Shown piece after piece: positions 60,637 to 64,000 of a DNA stretch of 64,000 bases. Position 1 is the stretch's first letter, and every line of letters begins with the position of its first letter. This stretch comes from Gammaproteobacteria bacterium. Its GTDB lineage: Bacteria; Pseudomonadota; Gammaproteobacteria; Xanthomonadales; Marinicellaceae. The notes under the pieces were generated by a model. The model did no database searches, was not told the origin of the DNA, and saw only the letters and a program-made list of their open reading frames with translations. The translations under genes and the position numbers were made by a program. Location: the NCBI GenBank assembly GCA_041395445.1, contig JAWLAO010000002.1:310001-374000 (forward strand), written 5' to 3'.

Positions 60637-61613
60637 GATACCTCCATCACTTCATTAACAGCTTTCAGTATTCTTTCGACTGAAGGCATATATTTTTTCT
60701 CCATTTTGAAAAGTGGCATGATTACATCGTAACCTGCAACCCTTTTAACAGGAGCCATCAAAGAGTATAAACCATTTTCCGCTAAACTGGCGGCAATTTC
60801 TGAACCAACGCTACAATGTCTTGCAGCTTCCTGAATAATTACGCAACGTCCAGTCTTTTTAACGGATTCATGAATGGTTTCCATATCAATCGGGCTGACA
60901 GTTGCAACATCAATCACCTCAGCGGAAATACCTTGTTGTTCCAAAATGGATGCGGCCTCCATCGTTTCTTTAACCATTGAACCCCAAGTCACCAATGTGA
61001 TGTCAGTTCCTTCTTTCAACTCGAAACACATATCCAATGGTAATTCCTCACCATCATCAATCACTTCTTCCTTATTCAAACGATAAATACGTTTTGGCTC
61101 AAGGAAAATAACCGGATCAGGATCTCTGATAGCAGCCAATAGCAGACCATAAGCTCTTGAAGGAGATGATGGAATAACCACACGAATCCCCGGAATATGT
61201 GCAAATATTGCTTCCACGCTTTCAGAGTGGTGTTCCGGTGCATGAATTCCGCCACCAAATGGAGCACGAATCACTAAGGGACAAGTTAAACGACCACGGG
61301 TTCTGTTACGGAAACGGGCTGCATGACAGACAATTTGCTCGACCATCGGGAAAATAAATCCCATAAATTGAGCTTCGGCGACCGGCTTCATGCCTTGTGT
61401 CGCCATTCCGACTGTTAAACCGGCAATCATAGCTTCAGCTAAAGGAGTATCAATCACTCTATCTTCACCAAATCTTTCAGCCAAACCGGATGTTGCTCTG
61501 AAAACACCTCCGTTGATTCCAACGTCTTCACCAAGAACTACAACGCTTTTATCATGCTCAAGTTCATGAGCCAAAGCCATTGTGACTGCTTCTACTAATG
61601 TAATTTTAGCCAT
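60633..61613 (-). CDS. bkdA2: Branched-chain 2-oxoacid dehydrogenase E1 beta
   Basis: This 326-residue transketolase-like subunit has VVVLGEDVGINGGVFRATSG, DTPLAEAMIAGLTVGMA and HAARFRNRTRGR, followed by the C-terminal domain EVIDVATVSPIDMETI. With E1-alpha it decarboxylates the 2-oxoacid using thiamine diphosphate. It overlaps both neighbours (8 bp with E1-alpha, 4 bp with E2), so all three are coupled. Confidence 0.9.
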   Translation of the reverse strand: MAKITLVEAVTMALAHELEHDKSVVVLGEDVGINGGVFRATSGLAERFGEDRVIDTPLAEAMIAGLTVGMATQGMKPVAEAQFMGFIFPMVEQIVCHAARFRNRTRGRLTCPLVIRAPFGGGIHAPEHHSESVEAIFAHIPGIRVVIPSSPSRAYGLLLAAIRDPDPVIFLEPKRIYRLNKEEVIDDGEELPLDMCFELKEGTDITLVTWGSMVKETMEAASILEQQGISAEVIDVATVSPIDMETIHESVKKTGRCVIIQEAARHCSVGSEIAASLAENGLYSLMAPVKRVAGYDVIMPLFKMEKKYMPSVERILKAVNEVMEVS

Positions 61614-62682
61614 TGTTTTCTAACTCCTGTGCGTATTTTCTTTGTTCTTGCAAATCCTGTGGCAATTCTGCATACATGTAATCAAAAATGTCTGTAATTT
61701 CAGGTTTAGGAGCATTGAGATATTCTTGAACAGCTTCCTCAACTTTAGCTTTACACTCTTCAATCAGGTTGTTTTCCTGTTGCACACTCCATTGGTTTTG
61801 ATTCATCAAGTATTGTCTGAGTCTTAAAATAGGCTCAAATTTACGAGCGTTTTCCACTTCTTCTTTCGGTCTGTAACGACTTGCATCATCTGCTGTTGTG
61901 TGATCGCTCAAACGATAAGTAATTGCTTCGATAACAGTTGCTCCACCTCCGTTTCTGGCTCTTTCCAATGCTTTGCTCATTACTTCATGAACGGCAAATA
62001 AATCATTACCATCAACCTGAATACTCGGCAATCCGCCGGCGATTCCTTTTTGTGCCAAAGTCTGACCGCTACTTTGTTTCTTTCTGGGAACTGAAATCGC
62101 CCAGCCATTATTCACAATCACCAAAACCATCGGTAATTTAAATGCACTGGCTGCATTGATAGATTCCAGAAAATCACCTTTGGAACTTCCACCATCACCA
62201 ATTACAGTCACAGCACAGCGTGGCTCTTTGCGCAGTTTGAATGCTAAAGCAGCTCCTGCTGCGTGCATGTTTTGAGTAGCAATTGGCACACACCAGGGAA
62301 AATCATGAGCCGGACCGGAAAAATTACTTCCACGCTCGTCACCACCCCAATAAAGCAAAACTTCTGACATTTTGACACCCCGATAAAATTGTGCGCCGTA
62401 CTCACGATACATAGGTGCAAATACATCTTCGTATTTCATCGCAGCACCGATTGCCACATGAATCGCCTCATGCCCCAAGCTAGATGCATAAGTTCCCAGT
62501 TTTCCGGTTCTTTGTAGTGAAATGGCTTTGGCATCGAAAATTCTTGTCATTACCATTAGTTTATAAAGTGATTTGATTTTGTCGAAATCAGTAGCGAGGT
62601 CGGTTTTATTTATTCCGACCAGCTCACCGCTCGGCGACAAATGCTGGACATAATCCACACTAAAAGATGCAACTTTTGTCAC
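61606..62682 (-). CDS. bkdA1: Branched-chain 2-oxoacid dehydrogenase E1 alpha
   Basis: This 358-residue subunit starts at GTG, supported by GGAG 8-9 nt upstream. It carries the thiamine diphosphate motif GDGGSSKGDFLESINAA ... NNGWAIS and the TPP-loop region RLSDHTTADDASRYR, which resembles branched-chain E1-alpha. It is the first gene of the operon; a TATAAT on the minus strand (62762-62757) is a plausible -10. The leucine dehydrogenase at 55 kb would supply its substrates. Confidence 0.9.
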   Translation of the reverse strand: MTKVASFSVDYVQHLSPSGELVGINKTDLATDFDKIKSLYKLMVMTRIFDAKAISLQRTGKLGTYASSLGHEAIHVAIGAAMKYEDVFAPMYREYGAQFYRGVKMSEVLLYWGGDERGSNFSGPAHDFPWCVPIATQNMHAAGAALAFKLRKEPRCAVTVIGDGGSSKGDFLESINAASAFKLPMVLVIVNNGWAISVPRKKQSSGQTLAQKGIAGGLPSIQVDGNDLFAVHEVMSKALERARNGGGATVIEAITYRLSDHTTADDASRYRPKEEVENARKFEPILRLRQYLMNQNQWSVQQENNLIEECKAKVEEAVQEYLNAPKPEITDIFDYMYAELPQDLQEQRKYAQELENNG

Positions 62683-62756
62683 GGTTATTTTCTCCGGTTG
62701 ATGATTGATAGAGAAGAAATTATCAATCCAGTGTTAATGTATATTTTTGGTGCAAC

Positions 62757-62762
62757 ATTATA
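62757..62762 (-). promoter_or_regulatory. Putative -10 of the bkd operon
   Basis: A perfect TATAAT on the minus strand lies 74 bp upstream of the GTG start. At 17-bp spacing the -35 reads CTGCTT, a poor match, so an activator may be needed. Confidence 0.4.
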
Positions 62763-62833
62763 ATCTAAAAACCACCGAAAAGCAGGTAAAAGTTGCTGTC
62801 ATTAATGAAAGTGTTTTAAAAATTGATGAATAG

Positions 62834-62990
62834 GAAATATTAAACTTTTACAATCTCGATCAAGCCAAATAACTCCACGTCATCTCGACTAAGAGAAGCG
62901 CATGGAGAAATCTCATAAAGGATTTCTCGATTCACTTCGTTCACTCAAAATGACGTTTTTTAGTTCACTAACTCGAAATATTAAACTTTT
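62834..62990. repeat. Direct repeat pair flanking a palindromic element
   Basis: GAAATATTAAACTTTT occurs at 62834-62849 and again at 62975-62990. The copies flank the palindromic element at 62878-62955. The 378-bp gap 62683-63060 contains no supported gene. Confidence 0.55.
62878..62955. repeat. Imperfect palindromic intergenic repeat (GTCATCTCGA type)
   Basis: The 78-bp element begins CGTCATCTCGA and ends CAAAATGACG, with an inner hairpin GAGAAATC ... GATTTCTC. I recognise this 'GTCATTTCGA...GAGAAATCTC' style from dispersed intergenic repeats of many bacterial genomes. It has no coding potential and is too far from either gene to be an obvious terminator. Confidence 0.6.
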
Positions 62991-63060
62991 TCAGAAATGA
63001 CGAGTTTTTTGAATTTATCAATTTCATTCAGCATGACAACGTCACGCTATGCTAATAACT

Positions 63061-63792
63061 TTAAATCTGATCTGAGGTGATTCGGGGTTTGTATTCCAGG
63101 TTAAGGAGTTTTCTGATGTTGTAAATCGGTACGCCTTGAGTGTAACGCAGGTGAAAGTATTTATTAAACTCATCTTCGGATTCGATGATAGAGCATTTAT
63201 ATTCTTCGGCAAATTTCTCTCTTTTTGTGCTTGTCCATAAAGTGGCATCAATTTTGGCATGAGGATCTTTAAATGTTTGATCTTCAATTAAATTTTCATC
63301 AATTTCAAAGACATGGTTGTCAAGTGGTGTTCGTAAAATATAATGTCCTAAATCCGATAAAAGAATTTGTAACTGGCAATAAGGTTTAAAGCCATAGTAC
63401 ACATTTTCATGCTCGTTAGGGGCTTTTTTTAAGAATACCAAAAAGCGTTGTCCTTCATTTTCTCTGTCCGGATAATAGCAAACATTATCATCGAATCCTT
63501 GTGCTAATACGGCAATCTTTTCGCCTTTGGTGGTTCCTTTATAACCCACATGAATGTCCAAAAAACCATATCCTTTGACATTGATTTTTCTTTGTTGCTC
63601 ATATTCGATATTGGCCACCTGCGCAATTGCGACTATATCTGCCCATTTCGTTGCTTCGGCGAAAGATTTGAGTTCCGGTGCTTGAATTTCTTCTTTTTCC
63701 TTACGGAATAAATCGTCTCTTGTTGGTAAGAATTTGGTTTGAGCCAATATTGTCAATGGAAATAAAATGGAAACAAGTAAAAGTCGAATCAT
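63061..63792 (-). CDS. Secreted hypothetical protein
   Basis: This 243-residue protein has a signal peptide (LLLVSILFPLTILAQ) and a mature beta-rich domain with ADIVAIAQVANIEYE, GYKGTTKGEKIAVL and QRFLVFLKKAPN. The pattern 'ADIVAIAxV ... GYKG ... GE ... FLVFL' recalls small exported proteins that start with an OB- or TIMP-like sheet, but I cannot assign it. It starts 3 bp after the phosphatidylserine decarboxylase stop, so it is probably co-transcribed with psd. Confidence 0.6.
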   Translation of the reverse strand: MIRLLLVSILFPLTILAQTKFLPTRDDLFRKEKEEIQAPELKSFAEATKWADIVAIAQVANIEYEQQRKINVKGYGFLDIHVGYKGTTKGEKIAVLAQGFDDNVCYYPDRENEGQRFLVFLKKAPNEHENVYYGFKPYCQLQILLSDLGHYILRTPLDNHVFEIDENLIEDQTFKDPHAKIDATLWTSTKREKFAEEYKCSIIESEDEFNKYFHLRYTQGVPIYNIRKLLNLEYKPRITSDQI

Positions 63793-63795
63793 GGT

Positions 63796-64000
63796 TTATT
63801 TTAAAATTGTTGCTATTTTTTCACCAAATTGGACTGTTTGACCGGCTTTTAGTTCCTTTTCAAAAGAGATGGAATTTTTTGGAAACAACATAATAACTGT
63901 TGAGCCCATGTTGAAGCGTCCCAGTTCATCCCCTTTTTGCAATTTTGTGTTTTCGTTGAGTGGCACTTCCTGAACTTTTTTGGCATAAGGTGGTGTGACA
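63796..64000 (-). CDS. psd: Phosphatidylserine decarboxylase (3' end only)
   Basis: The open frame runs from the window edge to TAA at 63798-63796 and gives the last 68 residues. It contains VTPPYAKKV and ELGRFNMGSTVIMLFPKNS; the Gly-Ser pair in GST is the autocleavage site that makes the pyruvoyl cofactor. The enzyme produces phosphatidylethanolamine in the inner membrane. The N-terminal part is outside the window. Confidence 0.9.
   Translation of the reverse strand, partial: VTPPYAKKVQEVPLNENTKLQKGDELGRFNMGSTVIMLFPKNSISFEKELKAGQTVQFGEKIATILK

Noticed and set aside
1..64000. CRISPR arrays, tRNA or rRNA genes
   Set aside because: No regularly spaced direct repeats, tRNA-like cloverleaf stretches or rRNA-like segments were noticed on reading the window.

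Overview
The window is an AT-rich chromosomal segment from an aerobic, probably aquatic gammaproteobacterium. The evidence is the dapA-bamC pair, ppsA divergent from ppsR next to a DUF1249 gene, exbB-exbD-msbA-lpxK-kdsB, short-type queF, tolB, and a C-terminal tail (IIFADGFE) that I remember from secreted proteins of Xanthomonadales-like bacteria such as Marinicella. The genus is a guess. Most of the window is core metabolism and envelope biogenesis. The accessory parts are a dedicated TonB module (0.3-10.4 kb), an array of small unknown genes (29.4-35.6 kb) and one IS982-family insertion (39.5-40.5 kb).

Left part (1-10.4 kb): the 3' end of a PhoR-type histidine kinase meets a seven-gene operon on the minus strand: DUF3450 protein, long MotA/TolQ/ExbB protein (TtpC-like), ExbB, ExbD, TonB, TPR protein and a large TonB-dependent receptor. 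A secreted beta-helix-like protein is transcribed divergently. The shared 191-bp intergenic region holds a near-consensus Pho box facing the TonB operon (16 of 18 positions) and a weaker tandem set of Pho half-sites facing the secreted protein. In both cases a -10-like hexamer follows 10 nt later. Together these suggest a phosphate-starvation-induced outer-membrane uptake system with its own energising complex. This is the most interesting hypothesis in the window.

10.5-29.3 kb: xanthine dehydrogenase (xdhA, xdhB), a TrkH potassium transporter, a secreted 14-repeat beta-propeller protein, glutaminyl-peptide cyclotransferase, a NuoG-like formate dehydrogenase alpha subunit without partner genes, a stand-alone CZB zinc-binding protein, PEP synthase with its regulator PpsR, a DUF1249 protein and a 2-Cys peroxiredoxin. 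29.4-35.6 kb: about fourteen small plus-strand genes, many secreted, lipidated or membrane-bound. They include a tandem pair of paralogous lipoproteins and families (DUF4288, DUF6714, a 'CPIHG' protein) that I associate with immunity-type gene clusters; no toxin is visible.

35.6-51.1 kb: queF, smc, an IS982-family element with perfect ends and a 9-bp target duplication but a frameshifted transposase, the exbB-exbD-msbA-lpxK-kdsB lipid A/Kdo operon, a Bcp peroxiredoxin, dapA-bamC, a Bcr/CflA-type exporter, a GNAT acetyltransferase, tolB and a YgjP-type metallopeptidase. 51.3-62.7 kb: branched-chain amino acid catabolism. mmsA, two acyl-CoA dehydrogenases, 3-hydroxyisobutyryl-CoA hydrolase and leucine dehydrogenase lie on the plus strand; branched-chain 2-oxoacid dehydrogenase E1-alpha, E1-beta and E2 plus a SlyD-like isomerase lie on the minus strand. 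An ammonium transporter sits between the two blocks. The right end has a palindromic intergenic repeat, an unknown secreted protein and the 3' end of phosphatidylserine decarboxylase.
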